A stretch of DNA of 64,000 nucleotides from Vagococcus intermedius. GTDB lineage: Bacteria > Bacillota > Bacilli > Lactobacillales > Vagococcaceae. How positions within the stretch are numbered: the first letter of the stretch is position 1; every line of letters begins with the position of its first letter. The stretch lies in NCBI RefSeq assembly GCF_029144185.1, contig NZ_CP110232.1, positions 1 to 64,000 of the forward strand. Reading direction: 5' to 3'. Of this stretch, positions 40,137-50,254 are shown one piece after another. A program made the translations under genes and the position numbers. The notes beneath the pieces were generated by a model that had not been told where the DNA came from, searched no databases, and saw only the letters and a program-made list of their open reading frames with translations.

Positions 40137-40271
40137 GTGCTTAAAGTACAGTGTAACTGTCCAGTTAGCATTTCGACGATAACGCAAGTTGACTTGCTTA
40201 TTTTTATCGAAAAAAATGAACCACCTGGATGTGTGGTACTAGAAAACCCTTTAGGGAAGGAGGAAATTGAA
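40137..40271 (+). promoter_or_regulatory. Structured 5' leader of rpsL
   Basis: The leader of about 135 bases forms ACAGT/ACTGT (40148-40160), then CGATAA ... TTATCG enclosing GCAAG-TTGA-CTTGC (40177-40209). It suggests autoregulation or attenuation of the str operon, but I do not recognise a named motif. An in-frame extension of rpsL through it (from 40137) is not a credible coding start. Confidence 0.5.
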
Positions 40272-40694
40272 ATGCCAACGATTAATCAATTGATTCGTAA
40301 ATCTCGTAAATCAAAAGTTACTAAATCAGGTTCACCTGCATTAGGTAAAGGATACAACAGTTTAAAAAAATCTCTTACTGATACTAATGCTCCTCAAAAA
40401 CGTGGAGTATGTACTCGTGTAGGAACTATGACACCTCGTAAACCTAACTCAGCGTTACGTAAGTACGCTCGTGTACGTTTATCAAACAACCTTGAGGTTA
40501 CTGCTTATATCCCAGGGATTGGACACAACTTACAAGAACATAGTGTGGTCTTAATTCGTGGTGGACGCGTAAAAGATTTAGCCGGAGTACGTTACCATAT
40601 CGTTCGTGGTGCGCTTGATACAGCAGGTGTTGCTGATCGTAAACAAAGCCGCTCTAAATATGGTGCTAAACGCCCTAAACCAGCGAAAGCATAA
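40272..40694 (+). CDS. rpsL: 30S ribosomal protein S12, natural Arg at position 56
   Basis: S12 sits at the decoding centre and governs accuracy. The 140-residue protein starts [10 protein letters not shown] with AAGGAGG upstream. The decoding loop reads TPRKPNS: Arg56 replaces the Lys that is Lys43 in E. coli and Lys56 in B. subtilis, a classical streptomycin-resistance position. The codon is CGT, three changes from AAA, so this is not a fresh point mutation. The other signature, [19 protein letters not shown], is normal. First gene of the str operon. Confidence 0.97.
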   Translation: MPTINQLIRKSRKSKVTKSGSPALGKGYNSLKKSLTDTNAPQKRGVCTRVGTMTPRKPNSALRKYARVRLSNNLEVTAYIPGIGHNLQEHSVVLIRGGRVKDLAGVRYHIVRGALDTAGVADRKQSRSKYGAKRPKPAKA

Positions 40695-40745
40695 TTTCAA
40701 AACTAAAACTATTATAAAATTTATTATCGGAAGGAGGAATTTGGA

Positions 40746-41216
40746 ATGTCAAGAAAAGGTCCAGCTCAGAAACGTGAAGTTTTACCTGATCCAATTTTCC
40801 AATCAAAAGATGTTACTCGTTTAATCAACCGTATCATGATCGACGGTAAACGTGGAACTGCGGCGAACATTATTTATAACGCCTTTGATATCATTAAAGA
40901 ATCTACAGGAAATGAGCCATTAGATGTATTTATGCAAGCTATGGATAACATTAAACCTGTCTTAGAAGTTAAAGCTCGTCGTGTGGGTGGTTCTAACTAC
41001 CAAGTGCCAGTTGAAGTTCGTCCAGAACGTCAAATGACATTAGCATTACGTTGGTTAGCTAACTATGCTCGCTTACGTGGTGAACATACAATGGAACAAC
41101 GTTTAGCTAAAGAAATCATGGATGCTGCTAACAATACAGGTGCTTCAGTTAAAAAACGTGAAGACACTCATAAAATGGCAGATGCCAACAGAGCATTCGC
41201 TCATTACCGTTGGTAA
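40746..41216 (+). CDS. rpsG: 30S ribosomal protein S7
   Basis: S7 is a primary binder of the 3' major domain of 16S rRNA and lines the exit site. The 156-residue protein has the usual start [16 protein letters not shown] and the [15 protein letters not shown] hairpin. ATG with a GGAAGGAGG site. It is the second gene of the str operon; a hairpin separates it from fusA. Confidence 0.97.
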   Translation: MSRKGPAQKREVLPDPIFQSKDVTRLINRIMIDGKRGTAANIIYNAFDIIKESTGNEPLDVFMQAMDNIKPVLEVKARRVGGSNYQVPVEVRPERQMTLALRWLANYARLRGEHTMEQRLAKEIMDAANNTGASVKKREDTHKMADANRAFAHYRW

Positions 41217-41230
41217 GATAATCCTCTCTG

Positions 41231-41265
41231 TTATCCGACGTGATTTGCGAATTGCTGTCGGATAA
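41231..41265 (+). promoter_or_regulatory. Hairpin between rpsG and fusA
   Basis: TTATCCGAC (41231-41239) pairs perfectly with GTCGGATAA (41257-41265) across a 17-base loop. There is no T run. It may bind S7 or mark an RNA processing point. Confidence 0.5.
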
Positions 41266-41319
41266 TAGATGGTTAACTTGATTTTAAGAAACACTGATCA
41301 CAAGAGAGGAGAAATTAGA

Positions 41320-43407
41320 ATGCCTAGAGAATTTACCCTAGATAAAACTCGTAATATTGGTATCATGGCCCATATTGATGCTGGTAAAACAACGACAACT
41401 GAACGTATTTTATACTACACTGGTAAAATTCATAAAATTGGAGAAACTCATGATGGAGCTTCTCAAATGGACTGGATGGAACAAGAACAAGAACGTGGTA
41501 TTACAATTACTTCAGCAGCAACAACAGCAGCATGGAAAGGTCATCGCGTAAACATCATCGATACACCAGGACACGTAGACTTCACAGTAGAAGTTGAACG
41601 TTCATTACGTGTACTTGATGGTGCTGTTACTGTATTAGATGCTCAATCAGGTGTTGAACCTCAAACAGAAACAGTATGGCGTCAAGCAACTACTTACGGT
41701 GTTCCCCGTATTGTATTCATTAACAAAATGGATAAAATCGGTGCAGACTTCTTATACTCAGTAAGTACGTTACATGATCGTTTACAAGCTAACGCAGTGC
41801 CAGTTCAATTACCAATCGGTGCAGAAGATGAATTCACTGGGATTATCGATTTAATCACAATGAAGGCTGAAATGTATACTAACGATTTAGGTACAGATAT
41901 TCGCGAAGAAGAAATTCCAGCGGATTATTTAGAACTAGCTACTGAGTGGCGTGAAAAATTAGTTGAAGCAGTTGCTGAAACTAATGAAGATTTAACAATG
42001 AAATATTTAGAAGGTGAAGAAATTTCTGAAGCGGAATTACGTGAGGCTATTCGTCTTGCTACAATCGCTGTAGAATTCTACCCAGTTTACTGTGGTTCAG
42101 CCTTCAAAAATAAAGGTGTTCAATTAATGCTTGACGGCGTTATTGATTACTTGCCAGCACCAACTGATGTTGCTGCTATCACTGGTACTGATCCAGATAC
42201 TGACGAACAAATTGAAGTGCCATCATCAGATGATGCTCCATTTGCTGCGTTAGCATTTAAAGTTATGACTGACCCATTTGTAGGTCGTTTAACATTCTTC
42301 CGTGTTTACTCAGGTGTCTTACAATCTGGTTCATACGTGAAAAATGCTTCTAAAGGGAAACGTGAACGTGTAGGACGTATCTTACAAATGCACGCTAACT
42401 CTCGTAACGAAATTTCTGAAGTATATGCAGGGGATATTGCTGCTGCTGTTGGTCTTAAAGATACAACAACAGGAGATACTCTATGTGACGAGAAAAACTT
42501 AGTTATTCTTGAATCAATGGAATTCCCAGAGCCAGTTATCGAAGTTGCTATTGAGCCTAAATCAAAAGCTGACCAAGATAAAATGGGTACTGCGTTACAA
42601 AAATTATCAGAAGAAGATCCAACATTCCGTGCGTCAACAAACACTGAAACTGGTGAAACAATTATCGCTGGTATGGGTGAGCTTCACTTAGACGTCCTTG
42701 TAGACCGTATGCGTCGCGAGTTCAAAGTAGAAGCGAACGTAGGAGCTCCTCAAGTTTCATACCGTGAAACTTTCCGTGCCCCTGTTACTCAAGCCGAAGG
42801 TAAATTTGTTCGTCAGTCTGGTGGTAAAGGACAATTTGGACATGTTTGGGTTGAATTCACTCCAAACGAAGAAGGAGCAGGATTCGAATTTGAAAATGCT
42901 ATCGTTGGTGGGGTTGTTCCTCGTGAATACATTCCAGCAGTTGAAGCTGGCTTGAAAGCTTCTATGGATAACGGTGTATTAGCTGGATATCCATTAGTAG
43001 ATATCAAGTGTAAGCTTTATGATGGTTCATATCATGATGTCGATTCTAATGAAACAGCCTTCCGTGTTGCCGCTTCAATGGCGCTTAAAGCAGCCGCTAA
43101 GAAAGCACAACCTGCTATCTTAGAGCCAATCATGGCAATTGAAGTTGTTATCCCTGAAGAATATTTAGGTGATATCATGGGTCACGTTACTGCTCGTCGT
43201 GGACGTGTTGAAGGTATGGAAGCTCGCGGAAACTCTCAAGTTGTTCGTGCTATGATTCCATTAGCTGAAATGTTTGGTTACGCTACTACATTACGTTCTG
43301 CTACTCAAGGTCGTGGTGTGTTCACAATGACATTTGATCATTATGAAGATGTACCAAAATCAGTACAAGAAGAAATCATCAAGAAAAATGGTGGTTCTGG
43401 AGAATAA
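41320..43407 (+). CDS. fusA: Elongation factor G
   Basis: EF-G drives translocation on the ribosome with GTP. The 695-residue protein has the P-loop [17 protein letters not shown] and NKMDKIG of the G domain, then domains II to V. The true start is ATG at 41320 ([12 protein letters not shown]) with an AGAGGAG site; a longer open frame from 41269 runs into the upstream hairpin region and is not used. Confidence 0.98.
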   Translation: MPREFTLDKTRNIGIMAHIDAGKTTTTERILYYTGKIHKIGETHDGASQMDWMEQEQERGITITSAATTAAWKGHRVNIIDTPGHVDFTVEVERSLRVLDGAVTVLDAQSGVEPQTETVWRQATTYGVPRIVFINKMDKIGADFLYSVSTLHDRLQANAVPVQLPIGAEDEFTGIIDLITMKAEMYTNDLGTDIREEEIPADYLELATEWREKLVEAVAETNEDLTMKYLEGEEISEAELREAIRLATIAVEFYPVYCGSAFKNKGVQLMLDGVIDYLPAPTDVAAITGTDPDTDEQIEVPSSDDAPFAALAFKVMTDPFVGRLTFFRVYSGVLQSGSYVKNASKGKRERVGRILQMHANSRNEISEVYAGDIAAAVGLKDTTTGDTLCDEKNLVILESMEFPEPVIEVAIEPKSKADQDKMGTALQKLSEEDPTFRASTNTETGETIIAGMGELHLDVLVDRMRREFKVEANVGAPQVSYRETFRAPVTQAEGKFVRQSGGKGQFGHVWVEFTPNEEGAGFEFENAIVGGVVPREYIPAVEAGLKASMDNGVLAGYPLVDIKCKLYDGSYHDVDSNETAFRVAASMALKAAAKKAQPAILEPIMAIEVVIPEEYLGDIMGHVTARRGRVEGMEARGNSQVVRAMIPLAEMFGYATTLRSATQGRGVFTMTFDHYEDVPKSVQEEIIKKNGGSGE

Positions 43408-43452
43408 GATTTAACACTGTCTTTTCTTTCAAGAATCAGGTAAAATTAGTAT

Positions 43453-43481
43453 CGCGAAGATGATCCAATCGGGTCGTTTCG
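43453..43481 (+). promoter_or_regulatory. Hairpin in the tuf leader
   Basis: CGAA ... TTCG encloses GATCC-AATC-GGGTC. A TAAAAT (43441-43446) just before it may be a weak -10 box, so tuf could have an extra promoter with a short structured leader. Confidence 0.35.
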
Positions 43482-43516
43482 AAAATAAAAAACATATATT
43501 AGGAGGAACATTTAAA

Positions 43517-44704
43517 ATGGCTAAAGAAAAATTTGACCGTTCTAAACCACACGTTAACGTTGGTACAATCGGACACGTCGATCATGGTAAAACTACTTTA
43601 TCAGCTGCGATCGCTACAGTATTATCTAAAAAAGGATTCGGTGAAGCTCAAAACTACGCTGATATCGATAACGCTCCAGAAGAAAAAGAACGTGGTATCA
43701 CAATCTCAACTTCACATATCGAATATGAAACAGAAAACCGTCACTACGCTCACGTAGATTGCCCAGGTCACGCGGATTACGTTAAAAACATGATCACTGG
43801 TGCTGCACAAATGGACGGAGCTATCTTAGTAGTTTCTGCTGCTGATGGTCCAATGCCACAAACACGTGAACATATCTTATTATCACGTAACGTTGGTGTT
43901 CCATACATCGTTGTATTCTTAAACAAAATGGATATGGTTGATGATGAAGAGTTATTAGAATTAGTAGAAATGGAAGTTCGTGACTTATTAAGCGAATACG
44001 ATTTCCCAGGCGATGATACTCCAATCGTTGCTGGTTCAGCTCTTAAAGCTTTAGAAGGCGAAGAAATGTATGAAGATAAAATTATGGAATTAATGGCTGA
44101 AGTTGATGCTTACATCCCAACTCCAGAACGTGACCATGACAAACCATTCATGATGCCAGTTGAGGATGTATTCTCAATTACTGGTCGTGGTACTGTTGCA
44201 ACTGGTCGTGTTGAACGTGGTACTATCAAAGTCGGAGACGAAGTTGAATTAGTAGGTATCGCTGAAGAAACTGCTAAAATCACTGTAACAGGTGTTGAAA
44301 TGTTCCGTAAATTATTAGATTACGCTGAAGCTGGCGATAACATTGGTGCGTTATTACGTGGTGTTGCACGTGAAGACATCCAACGTGGTCAAGTATTAGC
44401 TGCTCCAGGAACAATCACTCCACATACAAAATTTAGCGCTGAAGTATACGTGTTATCAAAAGAAGAGGGTGGACGTCATACTCCTTTCTTCGGTAACTAC
44501 CGTCCGCAATTCTATTTCCGTACTACTGACGTAACTGGTGTTATCGAGTTACCAGAAGGTACTGAAATGGTTATGCCTGGTGATAACGTTGCTATCAACG
44601 TTGACTTAATTCACCCAATCGCGATTGAAGAAGGAACTCGTTTCTCAATCCGTGAAGGTGGACGTACAGTTGGTTCAGGTGTTGTATCTGAAATCATCAA
44701 ATAA
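43517..44704 (+). CDS. tuf: Elongation factor Tu
   Basis: EF-Tu delivers aminoacyl-tRNA to the ribosome. The 395-residue protein has [20 protein letters not shown] and NKMD motifs and the C-terminal beta-barrel domains. The start is ATG at 43517 ([12 protein letters not shown]) with AGGAGG upstream; a longer frame from 43460 covers the leader hairpin and is not used. Last gene of the str operon, ended by a very strong terminator. Confidence 0.98.
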   Translation: MAKEKFDRSKPHVNVGTIGHVDHGKTTLSAAIATVLSKKGFGEAQNYADIDNAPEEKERGITISTSHIEYETENRHYAHVDCPGHADYVKNMITGAAQMDGAILVVSAADGPMPQTREHILLSRNVGVPYIVVFLNKMDMVDDEELLELVEMEVRDLLSEYDFPGDDTPIVAGSALKALEGEEMYEDKIMELMAEVDAYIPTPERDHDKPFMMPVEDVFSITGRGTVATGRVERGTIKVGDEVELVGIAEETAKITVTGVEMFRKLLDYAEAGDNIGALLRGVAREDIQRGQVLAAPGTITPHTKFSAEVYVLSKEEGGRHTPFFGNYRPQFYFRTTDVTGVIELPEGTEMVMPGDNVAINVDLIHPIAIEEGTRFSIREGGRTVGSGVVSEIIK

Positions 44705-44711
44705 TTAGACT

Positions 44712-44755
44712 TAAAAAAGCTAAGAGGAAACTCTTAGCTTTTTTTTTTTTTTTCT
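44712..44755 (+). terminator. Terminator of the str operon
   Basis: AAAAAGCTAAGAG and CTCTTAGCTTTTT around a GAAA tetraloop, with a T run of more than ten bases. Confidence 0.97.
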
Positions 44756-44759
44756 TAAA

Positions 44760-44788
44760 TTGAGTTAAAGTATGGGATAGGGTAAAAT
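44760..44788 (+). promoter_or_regulatory. Promoter of the Glu-rich protein gene
   Basis: TTGAGT (44760-44765), a 17-base spacer and TAAAAT (44783-44788). Confidence 0.65.
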
Positions 44789-44827
44789 AAATAAAGGGAA
44801 AGTAGAAGTTATATAGGAGGAAAATTA

Positions 44828-45721
44828 ATGAGAAACTTAAATAAGTACTTAATTGTAGGGGTATCATTTTTATTTGCAGTAGGAGCTATCAGTATAGGAA
44901 TGTGGTATTCTCAAGCTCAAACAAGTAAAATTGTTACTAAAAAACCTGTTGAGGTTATTGATAAGAAGAAAAAAACAGTTAAAGAAGAAATAGAAAAAGA
45001 CAATTCTGAGCCGAAAGCTAATTTAGACTTAGAGGAATATTATGCAGAACCCGAACATGTCTTTTTAGCGGAAAGTTTAACAGATGATAAAATAAATGAA
45101 ATTAAAGAAAAGTTAAAAGATTATTCAAAAGAAGATCAGCAAGCATTTGAGCGTATCGGTGATAAATGGGAGATTCAAAAAGAGTTAAATGATATGTTTG
45201 ATTCTCCTATTCTATTAGGAGGTAATTTTTTAGAAGCTAATGTTAAGAGCGATATTGATAAAAAATCAGTAGAAAAATTAGAAAAAAAACTAAAGGATAA
45301 AGATTTTCAAGATTATTTTGCTATTACTGTTCAAGATATTCTAGACAATAGAGTAAAAAGTGAATTAGTAGATGATTCAGATAATGATGGACAAAAAGAA
45401 CAAGAAGAGCGAGAAGCAGAAGAAATCGCGAGAAAAGAACAAGAAGAGCGAGAAGCAGAAGAAAGCTTGAGAAAAGAACAACAAGAAGAGCAAGAAGCAA
45501 AGGAAGCTGAAGACGTAGCGAAGAAAGAACAAGAAGCAGAAGAAACAGCAAAAAAAGAACAAGAAGACTTAACTAATAACGACTCTTCGGTTGAGATGCC
45601 AACTGAACAAGTTGAGCCTAACGGGTCGCCAACTGGTGATAACTTAGACACGACAGCTGAAAGTAACAATATCCAAGAGACTGATAATGAGACAACGGGA
45701 ATGCTAGATAACCCGATGTAG
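44828..45721 (+). CDS. Membrane-anchored Glu/Lys-rich protein of unknown function
   Basis: I do not recognise a family. The 297-residue protein begins with a short basic stretch and one hydrophobic segment (about residues 8-27), a signal anchor or uncleaved signal peptide, so the rest is probably outside the cell. Residues 35-180 are charged and likely helical. Residues 190-265 are a low-complexity Glu/Lys/Gln/Ala coiled-coil stretch with two exact-type 13-residue repeats (KEQEEREAEEIAR, KEQEEREAEESLR). The acidic, Ser/Thr/Asn-rich tail has no LPXTG motif. ATG with an AGGAGGA site. It has its own promoter and terminator, inserted between tuf and the S10 block. Confidence 0.75.
   Translation: MRNLNKYLIVGVSFLFAVGAISIGMWYSQAQTSKIVTKKPVEVIDKKKKTVKEEIEKDNSEPKANLDLEEYYAEPEHVFLAESLTDDKINEIKEKLKDYSKEDQQAFERIGDKWEIQKELNDMFDSPILLGGNFLEANVKSDIDKKSVEKLEKKLKDKDFQDYFAITVQDILDNRVKSELVDDSDNDGQKEQEEREAEEIARKEQEEREAEESLRKEQQEEQEAKEAEDVAKKEQEAEETAKKEQEDLTNNDSSVEMPTEQVEPNGSPTGDNLDTTAESNNIQETDNETTGMLDNPM
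45395..45472 (+). repeat. Two tandem 39-bp repeats in the Glu-rich gene
   Basis: Copies at 45395-45433 and 45434-45472 agree over their first 30 bases and then diverge slightly. A decayed third copy follows. Such units can change number by slippage. Confidence 0.85.
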
Positions 45722-45740
45722 GTTATTATGTTTGAAATGA

Positions 45741-45770
45741 ATAAAAAAGGCCGTAGGTCTTTTTTTATTT
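45741..45770 (+). terminator. Terminator of the Glu-rich gene
   Basis: AAAGGCC-GTA-GGTCTTT with one G-U pair, then a T run. Confidence 0.65.
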
Positions 45771-45894
45771 TTATTTAGCGCACTTCAAAGTTGCTTTCTT
45801 ATAGTGTTTCGTTATATAATCAGAACACTGAGTTTTCTCAGTAAATAGTTGCGGAATGACACACAAATGAAATAATTTATTTCATGAAAAAAGC

Positions 45895-45923
45895 TTGCAA
45901 TAAAGCTTTATCTTTTGTATACT
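45895..45923 (+). promoter_or_regulatory. Promoter of the S10-spc-alpha block
   Basis: TTGCAA (45895-45900), a 17-base spacer and TATACT (45918-45923), giving a start near 45930. Confidence 0.75.
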
Positions 45924-45929
45924 GTTTAA

Positions 45930-46093
45930 GGTGCTAGTTATATAATAGCAAGCGCGAGTGGGGATGTTAGTAGAAACCCTGCGGCTGAGAAGCGAGAGGT
46001 TGCGACACACCCGGACGCATTGCCATGGGAGGCTGTGTCGGTATTTTCGTGGAGCTATGTCTACTTTTCAAAATAGGCGAAGGAGGGAACAAG
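45930..46093 (+). promoter_or_regulatory. Structured leader of the S10 operon
   Basis: The leader of about 164 bases is more GC-rich than its surroundings. CGACACA (46003-46009) pairs with TGTGTCG (46034-46040), with CCC/GGG stacked inside, and an upstream GGG...CCC hairpin covers 45961-45980. In E. coli L4 represses this operon through its leader; a similar role is plausible here. From 45773 to 45894, before the promoter, I see nothing coding. Confidence 0.55.
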
Positions 46094-46402
46094 ATGGCAA
46101 AACAAAAAATTCGTATCCGTTTAAAAGCGTATGAACACCGTATTTTAGATCAATCAGCGGAGAAAATTGTGGAAACAGCAAATAGAACTGGAGCTGACGT
46201 ATCAGGTCCGATTCCATTACCAACAGATCGTTCTGTTTACACTGTTATCCGTGCGACTCATAAATACAAAGATTCTCGTGAACAATTCGAAATGCGAACT
46301 CACAAACGTCTAATTGACATTGTGAATCCAACACCAAAAACAGTTGACGCTTTAATGAAGCTTGACTTACCAAGTGGTGTAAATATCGAAATTAAGTTAT
46401 AA
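46094..46402 (+). CDS. rpsJ: 30S ribosomal protein S10
   Basis: S10 is part of the 30S head and, as NusE, of antitermination complexes. The 102-residue protein starts [19 protein letters not shown] and contains [32 protein letters not shown] at 46094 with AAGGAGG; a longer frame from 46025 overlaps the leader structure and is rejected. First gene of the S10 operon. Confidence 0.98.
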   Translation: MAKQKIRIRLKAYEHRILDQSAEKIVETANRTGADVSGPIPLPTDRSVYTVIRATHKYKDSREQFEMRTHKRLIDIVNPTPKTVDALMKLDLPSGVNIEIKL

Positions 46403-46427
46403 CAATTAAAAGGATGGAGGTGCACTC

Positions 46428-47057
46428 ATGACTAAAGGAATCTTAGGAAAAAAAGTAGGAATGACGCAAATTTTCACTGAAAATGGCGAATTAATCCCAG
46501 TTACAGTAATCGAAGCCACTCCAAACGTTGTTTTACAAGTTAAAACAATGGATACAGATGGTTACGAAGCAATTCAATTAGGTTACCAAGACAAGCGTGA
46601 AGTATTAGCGAACAAACCTGCGAAAGGTCATGTTGCAAAAGCAAACACGGCTCCTAAGCGCTTCATTAAAGAGTTTAAAGATGTTGAGCTAGGAGATTAC
46701 GAAGTAGGTAAAGAAATTAAGGTAGATATCTTCGAAGCAGGAGACATCATTAACGTTACAGGAACAACTAAAGGTAAAGGTTACCAAGGCGTTATCAAAC
46801 GTCATGGTCAATCTCGCGGACCAATGAGTCACGGTTCTCGTTACCACCGTCGTCCTGGGTCAATGGGTCCAGTAGATCCGAATAGAGTATTTAAAAACAA
46901 AAAATTAGCTGGTCAAATGGGTGGCGATCGTGTCACTATTCAAAATCTAGAAGTTGTACGTGTAGATGCTGAAAAAAATGTTATCTTAGTTAAAGGTAAC
47001 GTACCAGGTTCTAAAAAATCATTAGTACAAATCAAATCAGCGAAAGCTGGGAAATAA
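46428..47057 (+). CDS. rplC: 50S ribosomal protein L3
   Basis: L3 helps fold domain VI of 23S rRNA, and its long loop reaches the peptidyl transferase centre. The 209-residue protein has the start [15 protein letters not shown], the loop region with [19 protein letters not shown], and a basic C-terminus. ATG with AGGATGGAGG, 25 bases after rpsJ. Confidence 0.98.
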   Translation: MTKGILGKKVGMTQIFTENGELIPVTVIEATPNVVLQVKTMDTDGYEAIQLGYQDKREVLANKPAKGHVAKANTAPKRFIKEFKDVELGDYEVGKEIKVDIFEAGDIINVTGTTKGKGYQGVIKRHGQSRGPMSHGSRYHRRPGSMGPVDPNRVFKNKKLAGQMGGDRVTIQNLEVVRVDAEKNVILVKGNVPGSKKSLVQIKSAKAGK

Positions 47058-47082
47058 TCGTTAAAGAGAGGAGGACTAAGGA

Positions 47083-47706
47083 ATGCCAACTGTAGCATTA
47101 TTCAAACAAGATGGTACTAAAAATGGTGAAGTTACTTTAAACGACGCTATTTTCGGTATCGAACCAAACGAAAATGTTGTTTACGATGCAATTATCATGC
47201 AACGTGCTTCATTAAGACAAGGAACACATGCGGTTAAAAACCGTAGCGCTGTTCGCGGTGGTGGACGTAAACCATGGAGACAAAAAGGAACTGGACGCGC
47301 GCGTCAAGGTTCAATTCGTTCTCCACAATGGCGTGGCGGTGGAGTTGTCTTCGGACCAACACCACGTTCATACAGCTACAAACTTCCTAAAAAAGTTCGT
47401 CGTTTAGCAATCAAATCTGTTTTATCAGAAAAAGTTGCAGAAAATAAATTAGTTGTTGTAGATGCATTAGGATTTGATGCACCAAAAACTAAAGGATTTA
47501 AAGAAGTTTTAGCTAACTTAGAAGTATCTACTAAAGTATTAGTAGTTTTAGAAAAAGGAAATGACTTTGCAGCGTTATCAGCTCGCAACTTACCAAATGT
47601 TTCTGTAGTAGAAGCAGACAACGTAAGTGTGTTGGATGTAGTAGCTAACGATAAAATGTTAATTACTCAAGCTGCTCTTACTCAAGTCGAGGAGGTGCTT
47701 GCATAA
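47083..47706 (+). CDS. rplD: 50S ribosomal protein L4
   Basis: L4 lines the upper exit tunnel and in E. coli represses its own operon. The 207-residue protein has the tunnel loop [20 protein letters not shown] with the macrolide-relevant KGTGRAR stretch unaltered. ATG with GAGAGGAGG. Its stop codon overlaps the rplW start by one base. Confidence 0.98.
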   Translation: MPTVALFKQDGTKNGEVTLNDAIFGIEPNENVVYDAIIMQRASLRQGTHAVKNRSAVRGGGRKPWRQKGTGRARQGSIRSPQWRGGGVVFGPTPRSYSYKLPKKVRRLAIKSVLSEKVAENKLVVVDALGFDAPKTKGFKEVLANLEVSTKVLVVLEKGNDFAALSARNLPNVSVVEADNVSVLDVVANDKMLITQAALTQVEEVLA

Positions 47707-47996
47707 TGGAATTACTAGACGTAATTAAACGCCCTGTTATTACTGAAGCTTCAATGTTAGCTATGGACGAGAAAAAATTCACATTTGACGTGGATACTCG
47801 TGCTAACAAAACTTTAGTTAAACAAGCTGTGGAAGCAGCTTTCGATGGTGTAAAAGTTAAAAACGTGAACATCATGAACGTTAAACCGAAATTCAAACGC
47901 ATGGGTAAATATGCAGGATATACGAAAAAACGTCGTAAAGCGATCGTTACATTAACAGAAGATTCAAAAGAAATTCAATTGTTTGATGCTGAATAG
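47706..47996 (+). CDS. rplW: 50S ribosomal protein L23
   Basis: L23 stands at the tunnel exit and is the docking site for trigger factor and SRP. The 96-residue protein shows [32 protein letters not shown] and the [13 protein letters not shown] tail. It overlaps rplD as TAATG, so the two are coupled. Confidence 0.97.
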   Translation: MELLDVIKRPVITEASMLAMDEKKFTFDVDTRANKTLVKQAVEAAFDGVKVKNVNIMNVKPKFKRMGKYAGYTKKRRKAIVTLTEDSKEIQLFDAE

Positions 47997-48038
47997 TCAG
48001 CGCTAGACTCTAATTTTTAATTAGGAGGGAACAGAGAC

Positions 48039-48872
48039 GTGGGAATTAAAAAGTATAAACCGACCACTAACGGACGTCGTAATATGACAAGTTCTGATTT
48101 CGCTGAAATCACAACGTCAACACCTGAAAAAACTTTATTACAACCAATGAAAAACAACGCTGGACGTAATAACATGGGTCGTATTACTGTACGTCATCAA
48201 GGTGGCGGACACAAACGTCAATACCGTGTGATTGACTTCAAACGTAACAAAGACAACGTTGTAGGTCTTGTTAAAACGATCGAGTACGATCCAAACAGAT
48301 CAGCAAACATTGCTTTATTACATTACACAGATGGTGTGAAAACATACATCTTAGCACCAAAAGGATTAGAAGTTGGAATGCAAGTAGTATCTGGTGATAA
48401 TGTTGATATTAAAGTAGGTAACGCGTTACCACTTGCCAACATCCCAGTAGGTACTGTTGTACACAACATCGAAATGAAACCAGGTAAAGGCGGACAATTA
48501 ATCCGTTCTGCTGGTACTAAAGCGCAAGTTTTAGGTAAAGAAGGAAAATACGTTTTAGTTCGCTTAAATTCAGGTGAAGTACGTATGATCTTAGCAACTT
48601 GCCGTGCTACAATCGGTTCAGTTGGTAACGAACAACATGAGTTGATCAATATTGGTAAAGCCGGCCGTAGCCGTTGGATGCGTAAACGTCCAACTGTACG
48701 TGGTAGCGTAATGAACCCTAACGATCACCCACACGGTGGTGGTGAAGGTAAAGCACCAATCGGACGTCCAAGCCCAGTTACACCTTGGGGTAAACCAACA
48801 CTTGGTTACAAAACTCGTAATAAAAAAGCTGCATCTGACAAACTTATTGTTAGACGTCGTAAAACAAAATAA
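48039..48872 (+). CDS. rplB: 50S ribosomal protein L2
   Basis: L2 is a large primary 23S rRNA binder needed for subunit joining and peptidyl transfer. The 277-residue protein has [16 protein letters not shown] at the start and the conserved histidine loop [23 protein letters not shown] at the end. The start is GTG at 48039, behind TTAGGAGGG. Confidence 0.98.
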   Translation: MGIKKYKPTTNGRRNMTSSDFAEITTSTPEKTLLQPMKNNAGRNNMGRITVRHQGGGHKRQYRVIDFKRNKDNVVGLVKTIEYDPNRSANIALLHYTDGVKTYILAPKGLEVGMQVVSGDNVDIKVGNALPLANIPVGTVVHNIEMKPGKGGQLIRSAGTKAQVLGKEGKYVLVRLNSGEVRMILATCRATIGSVGNEQHELINIGKAGRSRWMRKRPTVRGSVMNPNDHPHGGGEGKAPIGRPSPVTPWGKPTLGYKTRNKKAASDKLIVRRRKTK

Positions 48873-48921
48873 TAAAACACTCATGGCTGCTTAAGCCATA
48901 CAATTTGAGAGGAGGTTCACC

Positions 48922-49200
48922 ATGGGCCGTAGTTTGAAGAAGGGACCTTTTATTGATGAGCATTTAATGAAAAAGGTTGAAGCTCAAAAAGATTCTGAAA
49001 AGAAAAGTGTTATCAAAACATGGTCACGTCGTTCAACAATTTTCCCTAACTTTGTAGGGTATACAATTGCTGTCTACGATGGACGTAAACATGTTCCAGT
49101 CTATATTCAAGAAGACATGGTAGGACACAAATTAGGTGAATTTGCACCAACAAGAACATATCGTGGTCACGTTGCCGACGATAAAAAAACAAAACGCTAA
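48922..49200 (+). CDS. rpsS: 30S ribosomal protein S19
   Basis: S19 is a 30S head protein near the A site. The 92-residue protein has [37 protein letters not shown] and [16 protein letters not shown] with GAGAGGAGG. Confidence 0.98.
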   Translation: MGRSLKKGPFIDEHLMKKVEAQKDSEKKSVIKTWSRRSTIFPNFVGYTIAVYDGRKHVPVYIQEDMVGHKLGEFAPTRTYRGHVADDKKTKR

Positions 49201-49222
49201 TTATTGAGGGGAGGAATTGCAA

Positions 49223-49570
49223 ATGTCAGAACAAATCATTTCAGCAAGAGCAACTGCGAAAACAGTTCGTACTTCACCTCGTAAGTCTCGTATCGTAATC
49301 GATTTAATCAGAGGGAAAAGCGTAGCAGAAGCTATCTCAATCTTAAAATTCACGCCTAATAAAGCGGCGGGAGTTATTGAAAAAGTATTGATGTCAGCTG
49401 TTGCCAATGCAGAAAACAACTATGATTTAGACGTTGAAAAATTGGTAGTATCTGAAGCATTTGTTAACGAAGGACCAACTATGAAACGTTTCCGTCCTCG
49501 TGCGAAAGGTTCAGCATCACCAATCAACAAAAGAACAAGTCATCTTACAGTAGTAGTGACAGAGAAGTAA
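49223..49570 (+). CDS. rplV: 50S ribosomal protein L22
   Basis: L22 spans the large subunit and its hairpin narrows the exit tunnel. The 115-residue protein has [23 protein letters not shown] and the tunnel hairpin [18 protein letters not shown]. The ATG at 49223 is well spaced from GAGGGGAGG; an in-frame TTG at 49217 is too close and is not used. Confidence 0.97.
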   Translation: MSEQIISARATAKTVRTSPRKSRIVIDLIRGKSVAEAISILKFTPNKAAGVIEKVLMSAVANAENNYDLDVEKLVVSEAFVNEGPTMKRFRPRAKGSASPINKRTSHLTVVVTEK

Positions 49571-49586
49571 AAAGGAGGGACAACCA

Positions 49587-50252
49587 GTGGGCCAAAAAAT
49601 TAATCCTACAGGACTTCGTGTCGGCGTTATCCGTGACTGGGACGCTAAATGGTATGCTGAAAAAGAGTATGCTGAATACTTACACGAAGATTTAAAAATT
49701 CGTAAGTTTGTCTCATCAAGACTTGCCGATGCCGCTGTTTCAAAAGTGGAAATCGAACGTGCTGCAAAACGCGTGAACGTTTCACTTCACACAGCTAAAC
49801 CAGGAATGGTTATTGGTAAAGGTGGATCTGAAGTTGAGAACATTAGAAAAGAATTAGTTAAATTAACTGGTAGAAAAGCTAATGAAATCCATATCAACAT
49901 TGTGGAAATCAAAAAACCAGATTTAGATGCCAAATTAGTAGCGGAAGGAATTGCACGTCAGTTAGAAAACCGTGTTGCATTCCGTCGTGCTCAAAAGCAA
50001 GCAATTACTCGTACAATGAGATCAGGAGCTAAAGGGATTAAAACTCAAGTTTCAGGTCGTTTAAATGGTGCAGACATCGCTCGTGCTGAAGGTTATTCTG
50101 AAGGTACAGTGCCATTGCATACATTACGTGCAGATATTGACTATGCATGGGAAGAAGCAGATACTACATACGGAAAACTAGGAGTTAAAGTGTGGATTTA
50201 TCGCGGAGAAGTTCTTCCAACACTAAAAAACACTGAGAAAGGAGGGAAATAA
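49587..50252 (+). CDS. rpsC: 30S ribosomal protein S3
   Basis: S3 forms part of the mRNA entry tunnel. The 221-residue protein has [19 protein letters not shown], the KH domain with [13 protein letters not shown], and the C-terminal [22 protein letters not shown]. The start is GTG at 49587 behind AAAGGAGGG. rplP begins two bases after its stop. Confidence 0.98.
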   Translation: MGQKINPTGLRVGVIRDWDAKWYAEKEYAEYLHEDLKIRKFVSSRLADAAVSKVEIERAAKRVNVSLHTAKPGMVIGKGGSEVENIRKELVKLTGRKANEIHINIVEIKKPDLDAKLVAEGIARQLENRVAFRRAQKQAITRTMRSGAKGIKTQVSGRLNGADIARAEGYSEGTVPLHTLRADIDYAWEEADTTYGKLGVKVWIYRGEVLPTLKNTEKGGK

Positions 50253-50254
50253 TC

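Noticed and set aside
40137-40271. rpsL starting 45 codons earlier.
   Set aside because: The extension begins within a few bases of the predicted transcription start, covers leader hairpins, and is foreign to all S12 proteins; AAGGAGG directly precedes the 40272 ATG.
45331-45669. Several minus-strand open frames opposite the Glu-rich gene, rich in Ser, Cys, Phe and Leu.
   Set aside because: They are the mirror of a low-complexity GAA/GCA-rich coding stretch, have no ribosome binding sites and no recognisable protein features.
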